This document shows, one piece after another, positions 35,707-43,598 of a stretch of DNA of 64,000 nucleotides (position 1 is the first letter of the stretch; the number at the start of each line of letters is the position of its first letter). Origin of the DNA: CAWBFD01 sp963788115 (GTDB lineage Bacteria; Actinomycetota; Thermoleophilia; Solirubrobacterales; 70-9); NCBI GenBank assembly GCA_963788115.1, contig CAWBFD010000004.1, positions 992,001 to 1,056,000 of the forward strand, written 5' to 3'. The notes below the pieces were generated by a model that had not been told where the DNA came from, ran no database searches, and saw only the letters and a program-made list of their open reading frames with translations. A program made the translations under genes and the position numbers.

Positions 35707-36306
35707 TCAACCCTCGATGCCGCCCGTGCCCGAGTGGTCGGTGTTCTCGCCGCCGCCGGGCCCGCCGTTCTCGCCGTCGTCCCCGTCATCGTCGGGTGGG
35801 GGCGTCACCTCACCCTCCCCGGGGGGTTGCCGGGGCGGCTCCTCGGTCTCGGTGTCGGTCTCCGTCTCAGTCGGCTCATCCTCGGGGGGCTCCTCCTCGG
35901 TCGTCGTCTCCTCAGTGGTGGTCTCCTCTGGCGGCGCGACCTCGCCTTCGTCGGGCGTTTCGGTTGCCGCCGCCGGCTCCTCGCACTGGTCGTTGATCAG
36001 CTCCTCGAGCCTGAAACCCGCCGCGCGCATGGCCTCCTTGACCTCGGTCTCGACGTCCTCCGCCTTCAGCTCGTTGACCACGCCCACGAATTCCTCCGCG
36101 GCCGCCTGGGCCGTGGCACAGTCACCTGCCTCCGCGGCGGCGCGCGCCTGATCGAGGCGATCGAGCATCGCCGTTGCGTCCGTCTGAGGGATATCTGCCA
36201 TCGGCTCGTCCTCGCCGCACGCCGTGATCGCCACCGCGAGCGCAGCGACGACGAGCGCAGCGAGGCTACGGCCACCCGGGGTGGCCCTGTGTGCGGCGGT
36301 CCCCAT
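35707..36306 (-). CDS. Lipoprotein with long acidic Thr/Glu/Pro tail
   Basis: A 199-residue exported lipoprotein upstream of the Ser/Thr kinase. The signal peptide ends in lipobox AITAC. A helical domain of about 90 residues with two Cys (GDCATAQ and NDQCEEP) follows, then a tail of about 75 residues made of Glu/Thr/Pro runs such as EETTTEETTTEEEPPEDEPT and Gly/Asp runs. ATG 36306 is chosen over a longer start at 36369 because TACACT (36319-36314) lies 7 nt upstream and the signal peptide is then normal. It might sense the envelope for the kinase; that is inference from position. Confidence 0.75.
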   Translation of the reverse strand: MGTAAHRATPGGRSLAALVVAALAVAITACGEDEPMADIPQTDATAMLDRLDQARAAAEAGDCATAQAAAEEFVGVVNELKAEDVETEVKEAMRAAGFRLEELINDQCEEPAAATETPDEGEVAPPEETTTEETTTEEEPPEDEPTETETDTETEEPPRQPPGEGEVTPPPDDDGDDGENGGPGGGENTDHSGTGGIEG

Positions 36307-36365
36307 CGCGGCGAGTGTAGCCCCGCCGCCGCGCCCCACAGGGCCTCGAAGTCGTCTCACCCTGA

Positions 36366-37124
36366 TCACTGTCCGATGTACAGGCGCCGTGCCAGGTGCT
36401 CGGGGAGGCCCGCCGCCTCGATCGCTTCCGCGGCGCGATCGATCTCGTACTCGACGCGGCGGTAGGTCGCCGTCCAGGAGTCGAGATCCAGCTCGAGCCA
36501 GGCCGCGCGGGGATCGCGATCACGCGGCTGGCCGACGCTGCCGGGGTTGATCAGCCACCGTCCCTCGGCGAGATCGAGCTCGGTGCCCGGGACCGCCTGG
36601 GCCCCTCTGGCGAGGTGGCCGTCGGGCTGCGACTCGACCTCGCCCGCTCCATCGCGAACGAAGAACAGGGCGACGTGGGAGTGGCCGATGAGGCTGACCC
36701 TCGCAGCCTGGCGATCGATGCACTCGGCGGCCTGGTCGGGCCAGAGAACGTACTCCCAGATGGGATCGCGGGGAGAGGCGTGATAGAGCGCTACCTCGTT
36801 GCTCTCATCGAGCGGCTCGAGCCGGCGCAGGAACCGGATCGTCTCCTCGCTGGCGTCGGCCTGCGTCCAGCGAACGGCTGCCGCCGCGGCGGGAGAGAAC
36901 GAGTCGATGTCGAGCTCGCCCAGGACCGCCAGGTCGTGGTTGCCGACGAGGCACAGGTCGCAGCGGTCGGCGACGAGCCGGGCGCACTCGTCGGGCTGAG
37001 CCCCATAACCCACCACGTCGCCAAGGCACCAGACCTGGCTCGGATTTGCCGTCTCGACCTCCCGAAGAACCGCCTCGAGGGCCGGCAGGTTGGCGTGGAT
37101 GTCGCTGAGGATCGCTAGGCGCAT
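36366..37124 (-). CDS. Calcineurin-like metallophosphoesterase (YfcE/ApaH-type)
   Basis: A 252-residue protein with the complete metallophosphoesterase signature: LSDIHANLPALEAVL, CLGDVVGYGAQPDEC, LVGNHDLAVLG, LYHASPRDPIWEYV and LIGHSHVAL. WLINPGSVGQPRD is also conserved in this subfamily, often annotated as phosphodiesterases or DNA-repair-type phosphatases of unknown substrate. ATG 37124 matches the family start; a much longer open frame upstream is an antisense shadow of the M48 protease gene. It is divergent from that gene. Confidence 0.88.
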   Translation of the reverse strand: MRLAILSDIHANLPALEAVLREVETANPSQVWCLGDVVGYGAQPDECARLVADRCDLCLVGNHDLAVLGELDIDSFSPAAAAAVRWTQADASEETIRFLRRLEPLDESNEVALYHASPRDPIWEYVLWPDQAAECIDRQAARVSLIGHSHVALFFVRDGAGEVESQPDGHLARGAQAVPGTELDLAEGRWLINPGSVGQPRDRDPRAAWLELDLDSWTATYRRVEYEIDRAAEAIEAAGLPEHLARRLYIGQ

Positions 37125-37143
37125 CGGGACGGTGGGGGCAATA

Positions 37144-37157
37144 CCCCCGGCCGGGGG
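37144..37157. promoter_or_regulatory. Perfect 14-bp palindrome in a divergent promoter region
   Basis: CCCCCGGCCGGGGG lies in the 51-nt gap between the divergent phosphoesterase and M48 protease genes. It could be an operator for both, but such G/C palindromes also arise by chance in this genome. The M48 gene's TATCGT box follows at 37163-37168. Confidence 0.3.
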
Positions 37158-37175
37158 CGGACTATCGTACGAACG

Positions 37176-38471
37176 ATGCCTAGCGGCTCTCGCAGCGCCC
37201 ACGTCGCCGGGGGCCCTCGCATCCTGATCCGCTCCCGTGCGGCGCGGATCGGGGTCGTGGCGGTCGCGATGATCATGGTCGCCGAGGCGGCCGTTTGGCT
37301 GCTTCGACCGCGTGACCCGCCGCTCGAGCCCCTCTCCGTCTCCGCGAACCAGTACTTCACCGAGGCCCAGATCGAGCGCGGCCGCGACTACCGCGACGGT
37401 CAGCTGTGGCTGTTCCTGGCCGGCCTGGGTGCGGAGGCTGGGGTGCTTTTGATCCTCGCCCTTGGCCGCCCGACGGCGGTCCGCGGGGCGCTCGAGCGCA
37501 TCGGTCGCCGGCCGCTCGTGGGAGCGGCGGCGGTGGGCGCCGGGCTCTCGCTCGCGGTCACTGCCGCCGGCTTCCCGGCCAGCGTCTGGGCCCATGAGCG
37601 CTCGGTCGACGTCGGGCTCTCGACCCAGTCGTTCGCGGAGTGGCTCGGGGACGTCGGCAAGTCGACAGCGATCGGCGCCGTGCTCGCGGCCGCCGGGGCG
37701 ACCCTGCTGATCGCGCTGGTGCGGCGCTTCGGCCGCGTGTGGTGGGTCCCCGGGAGTGTTGCCGTGGTTGCGCTGGCCGCGCTCTTCACCTGGCTCGCCC
37801 CCGTGCTGCTGGCGCCGATTTTCAACCGCTTCGACCCGCTCCCGGAGAACAGCCCCGTGCGGGCGGACGTGCTCGAGCTGGGCGAGCGCGCCGGCGTGGA
37901 CATCGGCGAGGTGTATCGGGTCGACGCCAGCAGGCGCTCGACGTCGCTCAACGCCTACGTGACCGGGCTCGGCCCGACCAAGCGCGTCGTCCTCTACGAC
38001 AACCTGATCGCGGGCACCGACCGCGGCGAGCTGAACTCGATCGTCGCGCACGAGCTCGGCCATGTCGAGCACGGCGACATCCGGCGGGGGATCGCCTTCG
38101 TCGCCCTGGTCGCCCCTCTCGGCCTCCTGTTCACCAGCGAGCTCGGTAGGGCGCTCGCCGGGCGGGCGGGAATCAATCCGCGCCGCCCCGCGGCGCTGCC
38201 GGCGTACGCGCTGGCGCTCGGGATCGCGTCTCTCGTCCTCAGCGTCCCGGGGAACCAGCTCTCCCGGAAGGTCGAGGCGAGCGCCGATGAGTTCGCCCTC
38301 GAGCTCACCGAGGACCCGCGTGCCCTGATCGAGGTGCAGCGGCGGCTGGCGGTCGCCAACGTCTCGGACCCCGACCCGCCGGACCTCGTCAGCTTTCTTT
38401 TGCGGACGCACCCGACCGCGGTCGAGCGGATCGGCGCGGCAGAGGCGTATCGGGCAGAGGTTCAGGACTAG
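37176..38471 (+). CDS. M48 family (Ste24/HtpX-like) membrane zinc protease
   Basis: Integral membrane metalloprotease of 431 residues. An N-terminal exported region carries NQYFTEAQIERGRDYRDGQL, as in Ste24 (CAAX protease 1) homologues. Several membrane helices follow. The zinc motif is IVAHELGHVEHGD (HExxH), and the third ligand Glu is in KVEASADEFALEL. The final RTHPTAVERIGAA is typical of M48. TATCGT (37163-37168) lies 7 nt before the ATG. Its end overlaps the convergent epimerase gene by 4 nt. A role in membrane protein quality control is likely. Confidence 0.9.
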   Translation: MPSGSRSAHVAGGPRILIRSRAARIGVVAVAMIMVAEAAVWLLRPRDPPLEPLSVSANQYFTEAQIERGRDYRDGQLWLFLAGLGAEAGVLLILALGRPTAVRGALERIGRRPLVGAAAVGAGLSLAVTAAGFPASVWAHERSVDVGLSTQSFAEWLGDVGKSTAIGAVLAAAGATLLIALVRRFGRVWWVPGSVAVVALAALFTWLAPVLLAPIFNRFDPLPENSPVRADVLELGERAGVDIGEVYRVDASRRSTSLNAYVTGLGPTKRVVLYDNLIAGTDRGELNSIVAHELGHVEHGDIRRGIAFVALVAPLGLLFTSELGRALAGRAGINPRRPAALPAYALALGIASLVLSVPGNQLSRKVEASADEFALELTEDPRALIEVQRRLAVANVSDPDPPDLVSFLLRTHPTAVERIGAAEAYRAEVQD

Positions 38472-39412
38472 CCGGGAGCGTCCCTGAGCGCGCTGACGGT
38501 GGCCTCGAGCCCCTCGCGCAGGCTCGTTGACGCCGTCCAGCCGAGCTCCGCCTCAGCGAGGGAGCTGTCGATCGCGATCCGTTGGACCTCGCCCGGGCGG
38601 GGAGGGGCGTGCTCGGGCTCGAACTCCGTGCCGCAGGCGTCGGCGATGATCGCGCCGAGCTCGATCACGTTGGTTTCGATCCCGGTGCCGACGTTGAACG
38701 CTCCCTCAGCCCGCGAGTCGCCCGCCGCGAGGAAGGCGGCGACCACGTCGCGGACGGACACGTAGTCTCGGGTCTGGAGGCCGTCGCCGAAGACGCGCGG
38801 CCGCTCACCGGCCAGGAGGGCGCCGGTGAAGATCGCGACGACCCCGGCCTCCCCGTACGGGTCCTGGCGCGGTCCGTAGACGTTCCCGAGCCGGAGGGCG
38901 GCGGCGGAGAGCCCGTAGAGGCGTACGTACAGGCTCAGGTAGCCCTCGGCGGTGAGCTTGCTCTGGCCGTACGGCGCGTCGGGCCTGCGCTCGGCGTCCT
39001 CGGCGAGCGGCAGCTCTCGGTCGCTGCCCTCCCCGTAGATCGCGCCGCCCGTCGATGCAAACACGAACCGCCGGACCTCGTCCCGCCGGGACGCCTCGAG
39101 CAGGTTCAGGGTCGCTCCGACGTTGAGCCCAAGGTCGAACACGGGGTCGGCGACGGAACGGCGCACGTCGATTTGCGCAGCCATGTGCATCACCGTCTCG
39201 GGGCGATGCTGGGCGAAGGCCCGGGCGATCACATCGGGGTCGCCGATGTCCCCCTCGAGCAGCTGAGCGCCGCCGGCAAGCGCACGCTCGAGATTCGCCC
39301 GCCGGCCGGTGGAGAGGTCGTCGATGACCAGGACCTCGTCGCCGCGCCCTGTGAGCGCGTCGACCAGGTGCGATCCGATGAATCCCGCGCCACCGGTTAC
39401 CAGGGTCCTCAC
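38468..39412 (-). CDS. galE: NAD-dependent sugar-nucleotide epimerase (UDP-glucose 4-epimerase-like)
   Basis: Extended short-chain dehydrogenase of 314 residues. Rossmann motif TGGAGFIGSHL opens the protein, ASTGGAIYGEG holds the catalytic Ser/Thr, and YGQSK the YxxxK pair. RLGNVYGPRQDP and DGLQTRDYVSVRDV are typical of GalE-type enzymes. The exact sugar (Glc/Gal, GlcNAc/GalNAc) cannot be told. The GTG start at 39412 has TAAGCT (39427-39422) 9 nt upstream, divergent from argS. Confidence 0.88.
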   Translation of the reverse strand: MRTLVTGGAGFIGSHLVDALTGRGDEVLVIDDLSTGRRANLERALAGGAQLLEGDIGDPDVIARAFAQHRPETVMHMAAQIDVRRSVADPVFDLGLNVGATLNLLEASRRDEVRRFVFASTGGAIYGEGSDRELPLAEDAERRPDAPYGQSKLTAEGYLSLYVRLYGLSAAALRLGNVYGPRQDPYGEAGVVAIFTGALLAGERPRVFGDGLQTRDYVSVRDVVAAFLAAGDSRAEGAFNVGTGIETNVIELGAIIADACGTEFEPEHAPPRPGEVQRIAIDSSLAEAELGWTASTSLREGLEATVSALRDAPG

Positions 39413-39449
39413 GAGCCGGACAGCTTACGTCGGCCCCTAATATCGCGCC

Positions 39450-41135
39450 ATGTCACGCACCGCCACCACCGACCCGGTCGGGGACCTGCACAAGGCGGTG
39501 TCGGCGGCGGCCTCGGCGCTCGCCGATGGCCAGGCCACGCTCGCGCCGGCGCTCGAGCGCCCCCCGCGCCCCGATCTCGGCGACTACTCGACCAATGCCG
39601 CGATGCTGCTGGCGCCGGTGCGCGGCGAGCCGCCGCGTGAGGTCGCGAAGCGCCTGGGGTCGGAGCTCGCCGCCTCGCTCGGGGAGATGGCCGCCCGGGT
39701 AGAGGTGGCCGGCCCGGGGTTCCTCAACCTGTTCCTGACCGACACCTGGCATCGCGGTGCGGTGGCGCGGGTGCTCGCGGCGGGCGACGGATTCGGCGCC
39801 GGGGGGATGGAGCGACCGGAGACGGTCCTGCTGGAGTTCGTCTCCGCCAATCCGACCGGCCCGATCACGGCCGCGGCGGGGAGGCACGCGGCCTACGGCG
39901 ACTCGCTCGCCCGGGTCCTCGAGGCGCAGGGGCATCGGGTCGAGCGCGAGTACCTGCTCAACGACGTCGGGGGCCAGGTCCAGCGGTTCGCGGCCTCGAT
40001 CGCGGCCCGGATGAGGGGGGAGGAGCCCCCCGAGGACGGCTACGCCGGCGAGTACGTCGCCGAGCTGGCCGAGGAGCTCTCCGCAGCGGGTGTCGGCGCC
40101 GACCATCTCGATCGGCTGGCACGAGAGGGCACCGCGGCGATGAGAGAGCGGATCGAGGCGACCCTCAAACGCTTTCGTGTGGTCTACGACACCTGGTTCT
40201 CCGAGCGTGCGCTGCACGAGGGAGGGCAGATCGAAGCGGCGATCGACGAGCTGCGCAGGCGCGGACACACCTACGAGAGCGAGGGCGCCCTGTGGCTGCG
40301 TACGAGCGAGCTCGGGGACGACAAGGATCGGGTGCTGGTCCGCGCGGGCGGCGACCCCACCTACTTCGCGGCTGACATCGCCTATCACCGCGACAAGCTC
40401 GCACGGGGGGCCGATCGGCTGATCGACCCGCTGGGCGCCGACCATCACGGCTACCTGCCGCGGATGCGAGCCGTGTTCGCGGCGCTTGGCGAGGATCCGG
40501 ATCGGTTCGAGGCCCCGCTCATCCAGTTCGTCCACATCGTCGAGGGCGGGCAGCGCGCCCAGATGTCGAAGCGCAAGGGCCAGTTCATCACCCTCGACGA
40601 GCTGCTCGACGACATCGGGGTGGATGCCACGCGATTCTTCATGCTCCAGCGCAGCCACGAGACCACGGTCGACCTCGACCTCGACCTGGCGCGCAAGCGG
40701 TCCCAGGACAATCCGGTGTACTACGTGCAGTACGCGCACGCCCGGATCGCGAGCATCCTGCGGAAGGCGGTGGCGGAGGACGTGACCCCGGCGGGCGAGT
40801 CGGGCCGGGCCGCCGACGAGGCACGGATCGCCGATGCGGCCGCCTCGGAGCCCGCGCTGGCAACGCCGGTGGAGCCAGCCGAGCGCGCCCTCGTGGCGCG
40901 TCTGCTGGAGCTGCCGGCCCAGGTGAGCGCGGCGGCCGATGGCCGCGCGCCCCACCGGTTGTGCGCCTACGCGATGTCGACGGCGGCGGACTTTCACGCC
41001 TTCTATCGCGATTGCCAGGTGGTCGGCGCGCCGGCGGGCACTCAGGAGGCGCGACTGGGCCTGTGCGTCGCTGCGAAGCGGGTGATCGCCCGCACGCTCG
41101 GCCTGATCGCGGTCGAGGCGCCGGACCGGATGTAG
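39450..41135 (+). CDS. argS: Arginyl-tRNA synthetase
   Basis: Charges tRNA-Arg. It has 561 residues. The N-terminal Add-1 tRNA-binding domain is followed by the HIGH-region segment SANPTGPITAAAGRHAAYGD (degenerate HIGH, as common in ArgRS). QMSKRKGQFITLDELL is the KMSKS loop. The C-terminal DALR anticodon-binding domain starts near ARIASILRKA and ends with the YAMSTAADFHAFYRDC block. TAATAT (39438-39443), the most canonical -10 in the window, ends 6 nt before the ATG, so the mRNA is likely leaderless. Confidence 0.97.
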   Translation: MSRTATTDPVGDLHKAVSAAASALADGQATLAPALERPPRPDLGDYSTNAAMLLAPVRGEPPREVAKRLGSELAASLGEMAARVEVAGPGFLNLFLTDTWHRGAVARVLAAGDGFGAGGMERPETVLLEFVSANPTGPITAAAGRHAAYGDSLARVLEAQGHRVEREYLLNDVGGQVQRFAASIAARMRGEEPPEDGYAGEYVAELAEELSAAGVGADHLDRLAREGTAAMRERIEATLKRFRVVYDTWFSERALHEGGQIEAAIDELRRRGHTYESEGALWLRTSELGDDKDRVLVRAGGDPTYFAADIAYHRDKLARGADRLIDPLGADHHGYLPRMRAVFAALGEDPDRFEAPLIQFVHIVEGGQRAQMSKRKGQFITLDELLDDIGVDATRFFMLQRSHETTVDLDLDLARKRSQDNPVYYVQYAHARIASILRKAVAEDVTPAGESGRAADEARIADAAASEPALATPVEPAERALVARLLELPAQVSAAADGRAPHRLCAYAMSTAADFHAFYRDCQVVGAPAGTQEARLGLCVAAKRVIARTLGLIAVEAPDRM

Positions 41136-41154
41136 GTGCTACGGACGCCCGCGG

Positions 41155-41727
41155 ATGCGACGCCTGCCGACACGACTCGAGGGACCGATCCTGATCGAGC
41201 CCGACGTTCACCGCGACCCGCGCGGGTTCCTGCTGGAGACCTTTCGCCGGGACGCGCTGGCCAGGCTCGGGGTCGAGGGGGAGTTCGTCCAGGACAACCA
41301 CTCGCGCTCCGCGCGCGGCGTGGTTCGGGGGATGCACTTCCAGATCGGTGCGGGGCAGGCGAAGCTGGTGCGCTGTCCCCGCGGGGCGATCGTCGACGCG
41401 GTCGTCGACATCCGGCGCGGCTCCCCTACATACGGTGAGTGGGAGGGGTTCGGGCTCGACGACCAGCGCCTGCGCGAGCTCTACGTCCCGATCGGCTTCG
41501 CTCACGGGTTCTGCGTGACCTCAGAGACCGCCGACGTGCTCTACAAGTGCTCCTCGTACTACGACCCGGCGCTCGAACGCGGAATCTCCTATCTCGACCC
41601 GGATGTGGGGATCGAGTGGCCTCCCGGGCTGCCGCTGGTGGCCTCGGAGCGCGACGCGAAGGCCCCGCGCCTGCGGGAGATCGAGCATGAGCTTCCGTTC
41701 GTCTACTCGGACGGGCGCGCCGACTGA
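41155..41727 (+). CDS. rmlC: dTDP-4-dehydrorhamnose 3,5-epimerase
   Basis: Cupin-fold epimerase of dTDP-rhamnose synthesis, 190 residues. Family blocks are HRDPRGFLLETFRRD, FVQDNHSRSARGVVRGMHFQ (with the catalytic His), VDIRRGSPTYG and GFAHGFCVTSETADVLYKCS with catalytic Tyr downstream. Other rml genes are not adjacent. It follows argS by 19 nt and is probably read from the argS promoter. The start ATG lacks a clear Shine-Dalgarno. Confidence 0.93.
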   Translation: MRRLPTRLEGPILIEPDVHRDPRGFLLETFRRDALARLGVEGEFVQDNHSRSARGVVRGMHFQIGAGQAKLVRCPRGAIVDAVVDIRRGSPTYGEWEGFGLDDQRLRELYVPIGFAHGFCVTSETADVLYKCSSYYDPALERGISYLDPDVGIEWPPGLPLVASERDAKAPRLREIEHELPFVYSDGRAD

Positions 41728-41816
41728 GCGTTGTGCGGAATGTTACGAACACGCCTGCGGTTCGTCCCACGCCGTTGTTAGATTGCGCCCGTTCCGATCG
41801 AAGAGGAGGAGTCACA

Positions 41817-42116
41817 TTGACCAAGGCTGAATTCGTCGACCGCATCGCCGGGAGCTTCGACTCGAGACGGGCGGCTGCCGACGCGGTCGATACCGTGCTT
41901 GAGGGCGTCTCCAGCGTTCTGGCGAGCGGCGGCGATGTCAACTTCACTGGCTTCGGCAAGTTCAGCGTCGCCGAGCGGGGCCCGCGCCAGGGCGTCAACC
42001 CGCGCACGGGTGAGCGGATCACGATCGCCGGCGGGCGGGTCCCGAAGTTCTCTGCGGGCGCGGGGCTGAAGTCGAGGGTCAAGGACGGCTCAGCGCCGGC
42101 CGGCTTCGCGGGCTGA
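41817..42116 (+). CDS. hup: DNA-binding protein HU, TTG start
   Basis: Nucleoid-associated histone-like protein of 99 residues. It has the HU dimer core (TKAEFVDRIAGSFDSRRAAA) and the DNA-binding arm GERGP-type segment reading AERGPRQGVNPRTGERITIA, closing with RVPKFSAGAGLK. TTG 41817 is the start: AGGAGG (41804-41809) ends 7 nt upstream and the next residues match the HU N-terminus; a start at 41733 in the same frame would add 28 unrelated residues. A TTG start may limit the output of this abundant protein. Its stop overlaps the presumed pyrF start. Confidence 0.93.
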   Translation: MTKAEFVDRIAGSFDSRRAAADAVDTVLEGVSSVLASGGDVNFTGFGKFSVAERGPRQGVNPRTGERITIAGGRVPKFSAGAGLKSRVKDGSAPAGFAG

Positions 42117-43033
42117 GCAGCGACGCGGCAGCGGGCGGGGCTAGCGACCCCGTCCCGTTCGCCGATCGCCTCGCCCGGCTGGTCGAGGAGCGGCGCAGCC
42201 AGGTCTGTCTCGGACTGGACCCCGATCCGGCCGCGATCGAGCCGGCGGGGTCGTCCGGCGCGGGGGACGCGACGCCCGCCGAGCTCGCGGCAGCGGCGAT
42301 CACCGAGAGCTGCCGTCGACTGATCGAGCGAGCCGGCCCGGTGTGCGTCGCGGCGAAGCCGCAGCTCGCCTGCTTCGAGCGGCTGGGAGCCCCGGGCTGG
42401 GCCGCGCTGGAGGCGGTGGTGCGCGCGGCGCGCGACGCGGGGCTCGTGGTGATCGCCGATGGCAAGCGCGGCGACGTTCCGGTGAGCGCCGTCGCCTACG
42501 CTCAGGCGCTGTTCGGGTCGACATCGACCCCGTACGGAGACGTGACGGGCCTGGGCGTCGACGCGGCCACCGTCAATCCGTTGCTCGGCGGCGACGCCCT
42601 CGAGCCGCTGATCGAGGCGGCCGCCTCGGCGGGCGCGGGACTGTTCGCACTGGTCCGCACGTCCAACCCCGGCGCCGCCGACGTGCTGGACCTTCCGGCC
42701 CCCACCGCCCCCCTCTACGAGCGCCTCGCGCTCATGGTGGCCGAGCGGGCGGAGCGGCTCCAAGGCGACTCCGGGCTGTCCGGGATGGGGGCGGTCACGG
42801 GGGCGACCGAGCCGAGCCACCTGCATCGGCTGCGCGAGCTGATGCCCCGCTCGATCTTCCTCGTCCCAGGCGTCGGCGCTCAGGGCGGACAGGCCGGGGA
42901 GCTTGGGCCGGCGTTCGGCGAGCACCCCGCGTCCGCGCTGGTGAGCGCGTCGCGCTCGATCGCCGACGCCGACGACCCCGGCGCAGCGGCGGCGGAGCTT
43001 CGCGCCCAGGTCTGGTCCCTTCGCACGTGGTAG
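42113..43033 (+). CDS. pyrF: Orotidine-5'-phosphate decarboxylase, type 2, apparently starting at CTG
   Basis: Final enzyme of UMP synthesis. The family N-terminus FADRLARLVEERRSQVCLGL followed by DPDP (residues 16-39) is encoded upstream of the first possible GTG at 42341. The active-site ADGKRGD, TVNPLLGGDALEPL and LVPGVGAQGG follow. The frame holds no ATG, GTG or TTG between a stop inside HU (about 42014) and 42341. The only plausible start is CTG 42113, overlapping the HU stop as CTGA, the same geometry as other coupled genes here. The protein would be 306 residues; a frameshift from HU is the alternative. Confidence 0.85.
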   Translation: MSSDAAAGGASDPVPFADRLARLVEERRSQVCLGLDPDPAAIEPAGSSGAGDATPAELAAAAITESCRRLIERAGPVCVAAKPQLACFERLGAPGWAALEAVVRAARDAGLVVIADGKRGDVPVSAVAYAQALFGSTSTPYGDVTGLGVDAATVNPLLGGDALEPLIEAAASAGAGLFALVRTSNPGAADVLDLPAPTAPLYERLALMVAERAERLQGDSGLSGMGAVTGATEPSHLHRLRELMPRSIFLVPGVGAQGGQAGELGPAFGEHPASALVSASRSIADADDPGAAAAELRAQVWSLRTW

Positions 43034-43097
43034 CCCCCTCGTACAGCTACCATCGCCGCGGCTGACCCAAGTCCGTGCCGCTGGTGCGTGCGGAGCG

Positions 43098-43433
43098 ATG
43101 GAGCCGACCCAGATCACAGCGAAGCCCTCCCGGAGCATCGTCGCCCGTGTGCTCGCGCCGCTTGCCCTGGTGGCCGTGGCGATCGTGGTGATCGTCGTCA
43201 TCAGCAACACGCTGGACGAGCCGAATTCAGGTGGCGGCGAGCGCCAGGGAGGGAACCCACCGGCACGCACCCAGCCCCAGGAGCAGGGCCCGGCGACGTA
43301 CGTGATCCAGCCCGGCGACACGCTCGAGACGATCGCGGAGGAAACCGGCGTCTCGGTTGATCGCCTCCTCACCCTCAACCCTGGCATCGATCCGCAGGCG
43401 CTGCCGTCCGGCGCGGAGCTGAACCTTCGGTAG
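43098..43433 (+). CDS. Membrane-anchored LysM domain protein
   Basis: A 111-residue protein with a short cytoplasmic N-terminus, one transmembrane helix (VLAPLALVAVAIVVIVVISN, about 18-38), a Gly/Pro/Gln linker and one C-terminal LysM domain (TYVIQPGDTLETIAEETGVS followed by VDRLLTLNPGIDPQAL). LysM modules bind peptidoglycan, so it probably ties the membrane to the wall or guides cell division. The D-alanyl-D-alanine carboxypeptidase gene follows after the palindrome. The stop codon is the first element of that palindrome. Confidence 0.85.
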   Translation: MEPTQITAKPSRSIVARVLAPLALVAVAIVVIVVISNTLDEPNSGGGERQGGNPPARTQPQEQGPATYVIQPGDTLETIAEETGVSVDRLLTLNPGIDPQALPSGAELNLR

Positions 43434-43597
43434 ATGATTGATTCCATGTCCGCGCGTGCCCGGGGGCGCGCCCGGCCGAGCAGGTCGAGGACGCAGGCCA
43501 CGACGTGTGCTTGGCTGCACACGAGTGGCCGAGGACGACGAGATGCGAAGGCCAGGCGCGTCATCCGGGTGGGTGGAGATATGGAATCACTCATCTA
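43431..43597. repeat. 167-bp imperfect palindrome filling the LysM-carboxypeptidase gap
   Basis: Inverted repeats share one centre at about 43514: TAGATGATTGATTCCAT (43431-43447) with its complement at 43581-43597 (16 of 17 bases), CGCGCCCGGCC (43467-43477) with GGCCAGGCGCG (43550-43560), GGCCAC (43496-43501) with GTGGCC (43525-43530), and apex CGTGTGC/GCACACG (43504-43510/43517-43523) around TTGGCT. It begins at the stop codon of the LysM gene and ends 1 nt before the next ATG. Transcribed, it would form one very long hairpin directly upstream of a start codon. Confidence 0.85.
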
Positions 43598-43598
43598 G

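Noticed and set aside
36366..38411. Very long open frame on the minus strand (about 680 codons) covering the phosphoesterase and the M48 protease region
   Set aside because: Only the last 252 codons match a family. The rest is an Arg/Gly/Glu-rich antisense shadow of the M48 gene, caused by high GC and codon bias. The gene starts at 37124.
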